A stretch of 7,509 nt of DNA from Roseiarcus sp049514155. GTDB taxonomy: Bacteria > Pseudomonadota > Alphaproteobacteria > Rhizobiales > Beijerinckiaceae. The stretch lies in contig NZ_JBEKVH010000168.1 in the NCBI RefSeq assembly GCF_049514155.1, positions 1-7,509 on the forward strand. The letters run 5' to 3'. Positions within the stretch are counted from its first letter, which is position 1. Every line of letters starts with the position of its first letter. Under the pieces are notes generated by a model that made no database searches, was not told where the DNA came from, and saw nothing but the letters and a program-made list of their open reading frames with translations. The position numbers were made by a program, and so were the translations under genes. This document shows, piece after piece, positions 1 to 5,761 of this stretch.

Positions 1-1100
1 TCGGCGACGAGGTCGTCGATCTGGCGGCGGCGCAGCGTCCGGCCGCTCAAGGCGGCGAAGCGGGTCGAATCGATGCCCTCGCGCAACCTCAGCCCCATCA
101 GCAGGAATTCGTCGCCCTGCTCCTCGGCGCTGAGCAGCGAATTCTCGATCAGGCCGTGGCCTTCGCTCTCGACCTGGGTCAGCCACATTTCTGGGTGCTT
201 CTCGGTCGCCTGGGCGCGCCGGCCGTCGCGGCCGAGGATGCGGCCGTGCGCGCCGGGGCCGACGCCGACATATTCGCCGTAGCGCCAGTAGATCATGTTG
301 TGCCGGCATTCCGCCCCCGGCCGGGCGTGGTTGGAGACCTCGTAGGCCGGCAGGCCGTGCGCCTCGGCGATCTCCTGGGTGGCGTCGAACAGCGCCCGGC
401 CGAGCTCTTCGTCCGGCGTCGCCAGTTTGCCGGCCCGCCACAGCCGCTCGAAGATCGTGTCGGGTTCGATGGTGAGTTGGTAGATCGACAGATGCTCGCC
501 GGCCATCGCCATCGCCTTCTCCAGCTCGGCGCGCCAGGCCGCCTCGGTCTGGCCGGGGCGGGCGTAGATGAGGTCGAAGGAATAGCGCGGGAAGATCGCC
601 GCCGCGGTCTTGACCGCTTCGACCGCTTCGGCGGCGCTGTGACGGCGGCCGAGCGCCTTGAGGTCGTCGTCGTCGAGCGCCTGGACGCCGATCGAAAGAC
701 GGTTGACGCCGGCGGCGCGATAGCCGCGGAAGCGCCCGGCCTCGACGCTGGTGGGGTTGGCCTCGAGCGTGATCTCGGCGTCGGCGGCGAGCGGCCAGGC
801 GGCCGCCACCGCGTCGATCAGGCTCTGCACCGTCTGCGGCTTCATCAGCGAGGGCGTGCCGCCGCCGAAGAAGATCGAGCGCGCCTCGCGTCCTCGCGTC
901 AGCGCGGCGCGATGGGCGATCTCGGTCTTGAAGGCGGCGACGAATCGCTCCTCGTCCACCGGCTCGGCCCGCACATGCGAGTTGAAATCGCAATAGGGGC
1001 ATTTGGCGAGGCAGAACGGCCAGTGGATGTAAACGCCGAAACCGGCGTCGGCGTCGGCGGCGCCGGACGCCATCGGACCGAGGGATTCGCTCGTCGTCAT
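1..1100 (-). CDS. hemW: HemW, radical SAM heme chaperone (3' end cut off by window edge)
   Basis: HemW is a radical SAM-fold protein of the coproporphyrinogen III oxidase-like family. It is known as a heme-binding chaperone that delivers heme to respiratory enzymes, and it was formerly misannotated as HemN. The minus-strand frame is open from the ATG at 1098-1100 to the left edge, giving 366 visible residues of a protein usually about 380-400 long, so only the last few codons and the stop are missing. The radical SAM cluster motif CX3CX2C is present as Cys30, Cys34 and Cys37 (CLAKCPYC). It is followed by FFGGGTPS near residues 77-84, then EANPTSVE, NRLSIGVQA and HLSIYQLTIEP, and later YEVSNHARPG and YVGVGPGAHGR, all typical of HemW. 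The absence of an extra N-terminal cysteine-rich extension before the CX3CX2C motif favours HemW over HemN, though I cannot align them here. An AAGG core at 1106-1109 lies 5 bases before the ATG. The gene is divergent from the AGE-family gene, and rdgB, its usual upstream neighbour in many alphaproteobacteria, is not beside it. Confidence 0.93.
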   Translation of the reverse strand, partial: MTTSESLGPMASGAADADAGFGVYIHWPFCLAKCPYCDFNSHVRAEPVDEERFVAAFKTEIAHRAALTRGREARSIFFGGGTPSLMKPQTVQSLIDAVAAAWPLAADAEITLEANPTSVEAGRFRGYRAAGVNRLSIGVQALDDDDLKALGRRHSAAEAVEAVKTAAAIFPRYSFDLIYARPGQTEAAWRAELEKAMAMAGEHLSIYQLTIEPDTIFERLWRAGKLATPDEELGRALFDATQEIAEAHGLPAYEVSNHARPGAECRHNMIYWRYGEYVGVGPGAHGRILGRDGRRAQATEKHPEMWLTQVESEGHGLIENSLLSAEEQGDEFLLMGLRLREGIDSTRFAALSGRTLRRRQIDDLVA

Positions 1101-1244
1101 CGCCGCCTTATGCCAGCTTGCCGGGCGCGGCGCCACAAACTTTGCTTGGCGCTCGCGCTCGTCCCCATCCGCATGCGGCGAGAGGGGGACTGGCGTCGGG
1201 CGCCAAAAGGCCGCAGATTCGCGCGCGGAGGAGACGCTATAGCC
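1101..1244. promoter_or_regulatory. Divergent intergenic region between hemW and the AGE-family gene
   Basis: These 144 bases separate two divergently transcribed genes and must hold, or lie near, the 5' signals of both. I see no convincing -35/-10 pair in either direction, which is common for GC-rich alphaproteobacterial promoters. Visible structure includes a perfect 10-base palindrome CCGCATGCGG at 1169-1178. There is a short hairpin with arms TGGCG (1191-1195) and CGCCA (1201-1205), and distant inverted arms TTGGCGC (1146-1152) and GCGCCAA (1200-1206). In DNA this GC-rich such repeats can arise by chance, so their role is unproven. Confidence 0.5.
1227..1233 (+). promoter_or_regulatory. 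Ribosome binding site of the AGE-family gene
   Basis: GGAGGAG is a strong Shine-Dalgarno match lying 11 bases before the ATG at 1245. It decides the start. The reading frame stays open far upstream, to beyond position 156, but that part only runs antisense to hemW and has no family similarity. Confidence 0.75.
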
Positions 1245-2486
1245 ATGACCTTGCCCGTTGCGCCGCCGTTCTGGCGCGCCCGCCCCGCCCACCGCCGCTG
1301 GCTCGCCGCCGAGGCCGATTCGCTGCTGGCGTTTTACGAACCGGACCTGATCGATCCCAAGGGCGGTTTCGCCAATCTCGACGCGCGCGGCCGGCCGCTG
1401 GCGAGCGAGCGCGTGCGGCCGCTGCACGAGACGACGCGCATGGTCCATGGCTTCGCCATCGCCCACCTGCTCGGCCGGCCCGGCGCCGCCGACATTATCG
1501 ATCACGGCGTGAAGGCGATCCGCGAGCGCCATCGCGACGCCAAGCACGGCGGCTATTTCTGGTCGTTCGACGACGACGGCCCGTGCGAGCGCGACAAGCT
1601 CGCCTATGGCCACGCCTTCGTCCTGCTCGCGGCGGCGAGCGCCAAATGCGTCGGCCATCCCGACGCCGACGCGCTGCTCGCCGACGTCGCCGAGATTCTC
1701 GAGACGCGCTTCTGGGACAAGGCGCATGGCGCCAGCGCCGAGGAATTCCGTGAGGACTGGACGCCATTCTCCGACTATCGCGGCCAGAACGCCAACATGC
1801 ACCTCACCGAAGCGCTGATGGCGGCGTTTGAAGCGACCGGCGACGGCGGTTTCCTCGCCAAGGCCGAGCGCATCGCCGACCTGATCCTGCGCCGCTCCGC
1901 TTCCGCCTGCGACTGGCGCGTGCCCGAGCATTATCGCGCTGACTGGACGGTCGACCGCGACTACAAGGGCTCCGACATGTTCCGCCCCTATGGCGTGACG
2001 CCCGGCCATTCGCTCGAATGGACGCGGCTCGCCTTGCAGCTGTGGGCGCTCGGCGGTCGTCGTCTTGGCTGGCTTCCCGACGCGGCGCGCGGCCTGTTCG
2101 CGCGCGCGCTCGCGGAAGGGTGGGACAAGAGGCTGGGCGGCGTCTACTACACGCTCGAATGGAGCGGCGCGCCGCGCGTGCGCGACCGGCTGTGGTGGCC
2201 GGTGTGCGAGGGAATCGGCGCGGCGACGTTTCTCGGCGCGCTCGACGGCGGCGCGGAGGTCGAGGCGTGGTATCGGCGCCTGTGGAGCTTCGCCGCGCGC
2301 CGCTTCATCGACCGGCGCGACGGCGGCTGGCTGCCGCAACTCGACGATTCGCTCACGCCGATCGCCGGCTATTTCGTCGGCAAGCCCGACCTCTATCACG
2401 CGCTGCAGGCGTGCCTGATCCCGCTCTATCCGACCGACGGCTCGCTGACGCGCGGAATCCTCGGCGAGGTGAAGGGCATGGCCTGA
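1245..2486 (+). CDS. AGE-family epimerase/isomerase, D-mannose isomerase/YihS-like
   Basis: This 413-residue protein belongs to the N-acylglucosamine 2-epimerase (AGE) family of (alpha/alpha)6-barrel enzymes, which interconvert aldoses with ketoses or C2 epimers; a cytosolic location is expected as no signal peptide is visible. The family pattern is present throughout. HETTRMVHGFAIA has Arg65, NANMHLTEALMAAFEATGD has His186, PGHSLEW has His255 and Glu258, and KPDLYHALQACLIPLY has His385. These match in order and spacing the Arg55, His176, His248, Glu251 and His383 positions I recall for YihS-type aldose-ketose isomerases, where the last two histidines do the proton transfer. The length of 413 equals that of YihS. 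This favours D-mannose isomerase (mannose to fructose) over the GlcNAc 2-epimerase or cellobiose 2-epimerase branches. No sulfoquinovose or mannose pathway gene lies nearby, so the substrate is inferred, not shown. Codon use looks like that of the neighbours. The gene ends 8 bases from the convergent cysK stop, with no room for a terminator. Confidence 0.9.
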   Translation: MTLPVAPPFWRARPAHRRWLAAEADSLLAFYEPDLIDPKGGFANLDARGRPLASERVRPLHETTRMVHGFAIAHLLGRPGAADIIDHGVKAIRERHRDAKHGGYFWSFDDDGPCERDKLAYGHAFVLLAAASAKCVGHPDADALLADVAEILETRFWDKAHGASAEEFREDWTPFSDYRGQNANMHLTEALMAAFEATGDGGFLAKAERIADLILRRSASACDWRVPEHYRADWTVDRDYKGSDMFRPYGVTPGHSLEWTRLALQLWALGGRRLGWLPDAARGLFARALAEGWDKRLGGVYYTLEWSGAPRVRDRLWWPVCEGIGAATFLGALDGGAEVEAWYRRLWSFAARRFIDRRDGGWLPQLDDSLTPIAGYFVGKPDLYHALQACLIPLYPTDGSLTRGILGEVKGMA

Positions 2487-2494
2487 GCGCCCGC

Positions 2495-3484
2495 CTACAG
2501 TCCCTCGAACAGCGCCGTCGACAGATAACGCTCGGCGAAGTCGGGGATGATGACGACGACCGTCTTGCCGTCGTTCTCCGGCCGTCGCGCGACGTCGATC
2601 GCCGCCGCCACCGCCGCGCCCGATGAGATGCCGACCGGAATTCCTTCGAGCCGCGCGATCAGACGCGCGGTGTCGAATGCGGTCTGGTTGCCCACCGCGA
2701 TGACCTCGTCGATCACGCCGCGGTCGAGGACCGGCGGCGCGAAACCGGCGCCGATGCCCTGGATCTTGTGCGGCCCCGGCGCGCAGCCGGACAGCACGGC
2801 AGAATCTTCGGGTTCGACCGCGATCACTTTCACGCCCGGCTTGCGCGCCTTCAGCACCTGGCCGACGCCGGTCAGCGTGCCACCGGTGCCGACGCCGGCG
2901 ACGAAGACGTCGACGCCGCCTTGGGTGTCGTTCCAGATCTCCTCCGCGGTGGTGCGGCGGTGGATCTCCGGATTGGCGGGGTTCTCGAACTGCTGCGGCA
3001 TGACCGCGCCAGGGGTTGCGGCGACGAGCTCGTTGGCCTTGGCGATCGCGCCCTTCATGCCGAGCGAAGCGGGGGTCAGCACCAGTTCGGCGCCGAGCAG
3101 GGCGAGCATCTTGCGCCGCTCGATCGACATCGATTCCGGCATCACTAGGGTGAGCTTGTAGCCACGCGCCGCGGCGACGAAAGCGAGCGCGATGCCGGTG
3201 TTGCCGGAGGTCGGCTCGATGATCACGCCGCGCCCCGAGCCGATGCGCCCCTGCGCCTCCAGCGCGTCGATCATCGCCACGCCGATGCGGTCCTTGACGC
3301 TGGCGATCGGATTGAAGAACTCGAGCTTGGCCAGCAGGTTGGCGCGCACGCCGCGCTCGCGGGCGATGCGGTCGATCCTCACCAGCGGCGTCTCGCCGAT
3401 CGTCTCGGTGATCGACCCATAGACGCGGCCGCGGCCGCGCGGCCGCGACGCGTCGCCTTTCCTATCCTTGCCGGTTTCCGACAT
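2495..3484 (-). CDS. cysK: Cysteine synthase A (O-acetylserine sulfhydrylase)
   Basis: CysK is a PLP enzyme that forms L-cysteine from O-acetylserine and sulfide, the last step of assimilatory cysteine synthesis. The 329-residue product carries all the family signatures. The PLP-binding lysine is Lys64 in NPIASVKDR. The substrate-binding loop PTSGNTG is at 91-97, the phosphate-binding loop GTGGTLTG at 199-206, and the SSGA stretch at 287-290 positions the pyridine nitrogen of PLP. The end reads IPDFAERYLSTALFEGL, where Phe-Ala replaces the more common Ser-Gly or Thr-Gly before ERYLST. The first 20 residues are Arg/Lys/Gly-rich (PRGRGR) before the conserved VYGSITETIGETPLVRI. The ATG at 3482-3484 is supported by an excellent Shine-Dalgarno site 9 bases upstream. 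The gene follows an Rrf2-family regulator on the same strand across a 102-base AT-rich gap with its own promoter-like elements, and it supplies a substrate for CoaBC encoded upstream. CysK rather than CysM or cystathionine beta-synthase is likely from the motifs and length. Confidence 0.96.
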   Translation of the reverse strand: MSETGKDRKGDASRPRGRGRVYGSITETIGETPLVRIDRIARERGVRANLLAKLEFFNPIASVKDRIGVAMIDALEAQGRIGSGRGVIIEPTSGNTGIALAFVAAARGYKLTLVMPESMSIERRKMLALLGAELVLTPASLGMKGAIAKANELVAATPGAVMPQQFENPANPEIHRRTTAEEIWNDTQGGVDVFVAGVGTGGTLTGVGQVLKARKPGVKVIAVEPEDSAVLSGCAPGPHKIQGIGAGFAPPVLDRGVIDEVIAVGNQTAFDTARLIARLEGIPVGISSGAAVAAAIDVARRPENDGKTVVVIIPDFAERYLSTALFEGL

Positions 3485-3493
3485 TGACCTAAG

Positions 3494-3500
3494 CCTCCTT
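3494..3500 (-). promoter_or_regulatory. Ribosome binding site of cysK
   Basis: On the minus strand this reads AAGGAGG, close to a perfect anti-16S match, 9 bases before the cysK ATG. It supports that start over an internal one near the conserved VYGSITETIG. It begins one base after the inverted repeat at 3502-3525, so a hairpin there would directly adjoin the ribosome site. Confidence 0.85.
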
Positions 3501-3501
3501 G

Positions 3502-3525
3502 GGTCGCCCGATCGGTCGAGCGACC
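3502..3525 (-). repeat. Hyphenated inverted repeat in the cysK 5' leader
   Basis: The outer arms are GGTCGC (3502-3507) and GCGACC (3520-3525). After one mismatch (C opposite A), inner arms CGA (3509-3511) and TCG (3516-3518) pair around a 4-base loop. That is 9 base pairs with one mismatch. The repeat lies between the candidate promoter and the cysK Shine-Dalgarno site. As RNA it could fold beside the ribosome site, and as DNA it could be an operator. No U-run follows, so it is not an intrinsic terminator. The symmetry is seen directly; any function is inferred. Confidence 0.6.
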
Positions 3526-3535
3526 GTTTCCCTCT

Positions 3536-3563
3536 AGTTTACATATTTTACCGGCTTTGTCAT
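3536..3563 (-). promoter_or_regulatory. Candidate cysK promoter
   Basis: Reading the minus strand, ATGACA (3558-3563, five of six matches to TTGACA) is followed after 16 bases by TAAACT (3536-3541, four of six matches to TATAAT). It lies in the most AT-rich stretch of the window, between rrf2 and cysK. Transcription would begin near 3529, placing the inverted repeat at 3502-3525 at the very start of the message. An overlapping TAAAAT could be an alternative -10 but has no good -35. This is a consensus match only. Confidence 0.45.
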
Positions 3564-3583
3564 ATGGAATTTGTTGACTAACA
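3559..3583. promoter_or_regulatory. Dyad symmetries upstream of cysK, possible operator
   Basis: Two imperfect dyads overlap here. One has arms GTCA (3559-3562) and TGAC (3575-3578) separated by 12 bases and covers the candidate -35. The other has arms TGTT (3572-3575) and AACA (3580-3583) separated by 4. Rrf2 dimers bind dyads of this general size and AT content, and the rrf2 gene ends 3 bases away, so this is the natural place to expect autogenous or cysK control. The arms are short and could be chance. Confidence 0.3.
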
Positions 3584-3586
3584 CTA

Positions 3587-4039
3587 TCAGATTGCAAAAT
3601 CTCCCGCCGCTTTCTCTTCCTCCAGAATATGGGCGCGTTCCGCGTCCTCGCACAATTGCTCGATGGTGATCGCGTCGAGATTGACGAGAAAGGACTCGCC
3701 GGCGCGCCGCACGGCCGGGTCGACGACCTTTTCGACCAGCTTGGAATGCGAGCCGATCTCGTCCGGTTCGGCGGTGCTGAGGCCGACCGAGGTGCGGACG
3801 ATTTCGCCCAACGAGATGCGGCGGCGTTCGCGCGCGAGTTCGTAGCCGCCGCGCGGGCCGCGCACGCCTTTGAGAATCTTGGCGTGGACGAGACCCTGCA
3901 ACAGCGTCTCGAGATGTCGCGGCGGCAGTTTGTGGCGGGTGGCGAGCGCCTTGGCGGCGACCGGCGAGGCGCGCGAATGCAATGCGATATCGACGACCGC
4001 CGCGATGGCGAGCAGGCTGCGTCTCGACAACAGGTTCAT
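3587..4039 (-). CDS. Rrf2-family transcriptional regulator lacking the Fe-S cysteine triad (CymR-like candidate)
   Basis: The 150-residue product is a winged helix-turn-helix protein of the Rrf2 family, which includes IscR, NsrR, RirA and CymR. The N-terminal helix-turn-helix spans about residues 25-50 (PVAAKALATRHKLPPRHLETLLQGL). The recognition segment has LPPRHLE, the typical Rrf2 pattern, and the wing has GVRGPRGGYELARE at 58-71. Helices after the wing end in an acidic tail. Cluster-binding Rrf2 proteins have three cysteines at about positions 90-110; here that region has none and the only cysteine is Cys130. A 2Fe-2S or 4Fe-4S ligand set of the usual kind is therefore absent, as in CymR. 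The ATG at 4037-4039 is chosen because the family alignment starts at MNLLSRRSLL and a GAGGAG site lies 7 bases before it; the frame runs on upstream only inside dut. It starts 1 base after the dut stop, so is probably translationally coupled, and precedes cysK on the same strand. Control of cysteine synthesis is inferred from this position. Confidence 0.88.
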   Translation of the reverse strand: MNLLSRRSLLAIAAVVDIALHSRASPVAAKALATRHKLPPRHLETLLQGLVHAKILKGVRGPRGGYELARERRRISLGEIVRTSVGLSTAEPDEIGSHSKLVEKVVDPAVRRAGESFLVNLDAITIEQLCEDAERAHILEEEKAAGDFAI

Positions 4040-4040
4040 C

Positions 4041-4505
4041 CTATTTCTCCTCGTCTGAGCGGCCGGTGGAACCGAAGCCTTTCGCACCGCGTTCGCTCGC
4101 TTCGAGTGCGTCGCTTGCAACGAGGGCGACGCGCACGACTGGGTTGACGACGAGTTGCGCAATGCGCGCGCCTCGCCGAACGGAAAAAGGGCTTTGGCCA
4201 AAATTGATCAAAATAACGCCAATCTCGCCGCGGTAATCCGCGTCGATCGTTCCCGGGCTGTTGAGCACCGTGATCCCGTCTTTGAGCGCCAGCCCCGAAC
4301 GCGGGCGCACCTGCGCCTCGTAGCCGCTCGGCAGTTCGATTGCGACGCCGGTCGGCACCAACGCGCGCTGGCCCGGATCGAGCACGATCTCGTCCCCCTC
4401 CGGCATCGCCGCCACGAGGTCCATGCCGGCGGCCCCGGCGCTCAGGTAGCGCGGCGGCGGCAGACCGCGCGCGTGCGGCAACTGGCGAATGCGCACGTCG
4501 ATCAT
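4041..4505 (-). CDS. dut: dUTP diphosphatase (deoxyuridine triphosphatase)
   Basis: Dut hydrolyses dUTP to dUMP and pyrophosphate, keeping uracil out of DNA and supplying dUMP for thymidylate synthesis; the family is homotrimeric and cytosolic. The 154-residue product has all five conserved motifs. Motif 1 is AGAAGMDL at 23-30, motif 2 RPRSGLAL at 67-74, and motif 3 NSPGTIDADYRGEIGVI at 82-98, with Asp88 activating the catalytic water and Tyr91 in the uracil pocket. Motif 4 is RGARIAQLVV at 111-120, and motif 5 RGAKGFGSTG at 139-148 is the mobile Gly-rich tail that closes over the phosphates. The start at 4503-4505 is preferred over an in-frame upstream one at 4580, because the family begins at MIDVRIRQLP and the ATG overlaps the coaBC stop as ATGA. 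A run of five G (4510-4514) 4 bases upstream is a weak ribosome site, consistent with coupling to coaBC. The length is normal and no motif is missing. Confidence 0.97.
   Translation of the reverse strand: MIDVRIRQLPHARGLPPPRYLSAGAAGMDLVAAMPEGDEIVLDPGQRALVPTGVAIELPSGYEAQVRPRSGLALKDGITVLNSPGTIDADYRGEIGVILINFGQSPFSVRRGARIAQLVVNPVVRVALVASDALEASERGAKGFGSTGRSDEEK
4047..4052 (-). promoter_or_regulatory. Ribosome binding site of the rrf2 gene
   Basis: On the minus strand GAGGAG lies within the last codons of dut, 7 bases before the rrf2 ATG. It fixes the start at 4039 rather than at a longer in-frame extension reaching 4201, and it implies coupled translation with dut. Confidence 0.75.
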
Positions 4506-5761
4506 GGCGCCCCCGTCAGCTTGCGGGCCACGAGGGCGACAAGCGCGCGGGCGACCTCCGTCTTGCCCATGCGCGGCCATTCCTCGATTCCGTCGGCGGC
4601 GACGATCGTCACCTTGTTCTCGGCGCCGCCGAATGTCCCTTCGCCGATGGCGACGCGATTGGCGACGATCAAGTCGCAGCCTTTGCGCTTAAGCTTGGCG
4701 CGCGCGTTGTCGATCAGCGCCTGGGTCTCGGCGGCGAAACCGACGACGAGCGCCGGCCGATCGCCGCGGCGCGCCGAGACCTCGGCGAGAATGTCGGGGT
4801 TCTCGACGAGCCGCAGGATCGGCGCGCCGTCGCCGCGCTTCTTGATCTTCTCCTCGGCGGCGTCTTCGACCCGCCAGTCGGCGACCGCCGCCGCCGCGAC
4901 GAAGACGTCGGCCGGCAGCGCCGCGATCGTCGCGTCGCGCATCTCGCGCGCCGTCTCGACCCGCACGACCCTGACGCCGGGCGGATCGGCGAGCGCGGTC
5001 GGGCCGCTGACAAGGATGGTCTCGGCGCCCGCTGCGCGCGCCGCTTCGGCGATCGCGTGGCCCTGTCGGCCGGAAGAGCGATTGCCGAGGAAGCGGACAG
5101 GATCGATCGGCTCGTAAGTGGGGCCCGACGTGACGACGACCCGTCGGCCGGCCAGCGCGCCGCCGCGCGGCAGACCGACGCCCGGCGGCAGCGGAAGGAC
5201 GGTCGGCGCCTGCAACGCGCGTTCGACCGCCGCGACGATCGCCAGCGGTTCGGCCATACGGCCCGGTCCATATTCGCCGCAGGCCATCTCCCCGTCGTCC
5301 GGCCCGACGAACAGCACGCCGTCGCCGCGCAGGGTCGCAACGTTGCGTTGGGTGGCGGGGTGCAGCCACATGCGCAGGTTCATCGCCGGCGCGACCAGCG
5401 CGCGCTTGTCGGTCGCCAGCAGCGTCGTCGTCGCGAGATCGTCGGCGAGGCCGAGCGCCATGTGGGCGATGAGGTCGGCGGTCGCCGGCGCGACCACCAG
5501 GAGGTCGGCTTCGCGCGAGAACTCGATGTGGCCCATGCCCGACTGTTCCGTCGGGGCGAACAAGTCGGCGCGCACCGGCTGACCGCTGAGCGCCTCGGCC
5601 GAAAGGGGGGTGACGAACCGCTGGGCGGCGGCGGTCATGGCGACGCGCACCGTCGCGCCGCGTTCGCGCAGGCGGCGAATCAGGTCGAGCGACTTGTAGG
5701 CCGCGACGCCGCCGCCGATGATCAATAGGATGCGGGCGCTCGCGAGTGTCTGTGCGGTCAT
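4502..5761 (-). CDS. coaBC: Bifunctional phosphopantothenoylcysteine decarboxylase / phosphopantothenate-cysteine ligase
   Basis: CoaBC performs two consecutive steps of CoA synthesis. CoaB joins 4'-phosphopantothenate to L-cysteine using CTP, and CoaC, an FMN enzyme, decarboxylates the product to 4'-phosphopantetheine. The 419-residue protein has the usual domain order. The N-terminal CoaC part (about 1-185) shows GGVAAYKSL at 17-25, the active-site His78 in MGHIEFSR, the PAMNLRMW motif at 125-132, and the clamp MACGEYGPGRMAEP with Cys161. The CoaB part (about 203-415) shows VVVTSGPTYEPIDPVRFLGNRSSGRQG with Asn227, then AAAVADWRVEDAAEEKIKK with Lys305 and Lys307-308, and VGFAAET. All key residues I know are present. 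The start at 5759-5761 is firm because an in-frame TGA sits two codons upstream. The only Shine-Dalgarno-like GAGG is one base from the ATG, which is unusually close. The gene lies 148 bases after ubiB and overlaps dut by 4 bases. The ubiB-coaBC-dut order is, as I recall, common in Rhizobiales. Confidence 0.97.
   Translation of the reverse strand: MTAQTLASARILLIIGGGVAAYKSLDLIRRLRERGATVRVAMTAAAQRFVTPLSAEALSGQPVRADLFAPTEQSGMGHIEFSREADLLVVAPATADLIAHMALGLADDLATTTLLATDKRALVAPAMNLRMWLHPATQRNVATLRGDGVLFVGPDDGEMACGEYGPGRMAEPLAIVAAVERALQAPTVLPLPPGVGLPRGGALAGRRVVVTSGPTYEPIDPVRFLGNRSSGRQGHAIAEAARAAGAETILVSGPTALADPPGVRVVRVETAREMRDATIAALPADVFVAAAAVADWRVEDAAEEKIKKRGDGAPILRLVENPDILAEVSARRGDRPALVVGFAAETQALIDNARAKLKRKGCDLIVANRVAIGEGTFGGAENKVTIVAADGIEEWPRMGKTEVARALVALVARKLTGAP

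Noticed and set aside
156..1244. Long plus-strand open frame fused in front of the AGE-family gene
   Set aside because: It runs antisense to hemW, has no recognisable domain, and the AGE family fold and a strong ribosome site both place the start at 1245.
3502..3525. Inverted repeat as an intrinsic terminator of rrf2
   Set aside because: No T-run follows the stem on the minus strand; a ribosome binding site does.
3629..4147. 172-codon plus-strand frame opposite rrf2
   Set aside because: It is antisense to a clear winged-helix gene, with no plausible ribosome site or domain.
4040..4201. Extended N-terminus for the Rrf2 protein starting at 4201
   Set aside because: The extra 54 residues are the dut sequence read out of phase, and the family fold begins at the Met encoded at 4037-4039.
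4340..5728. 462-codon plus-strand open frame
   Set aside because: It lies wholly antisense to coaBC and dut, is Arg/Ala/Asp-rich as expected of a GC-rich shadow frame, and shows no family motifs, whereas the opposite strand has complete coaBC and dut signatures.
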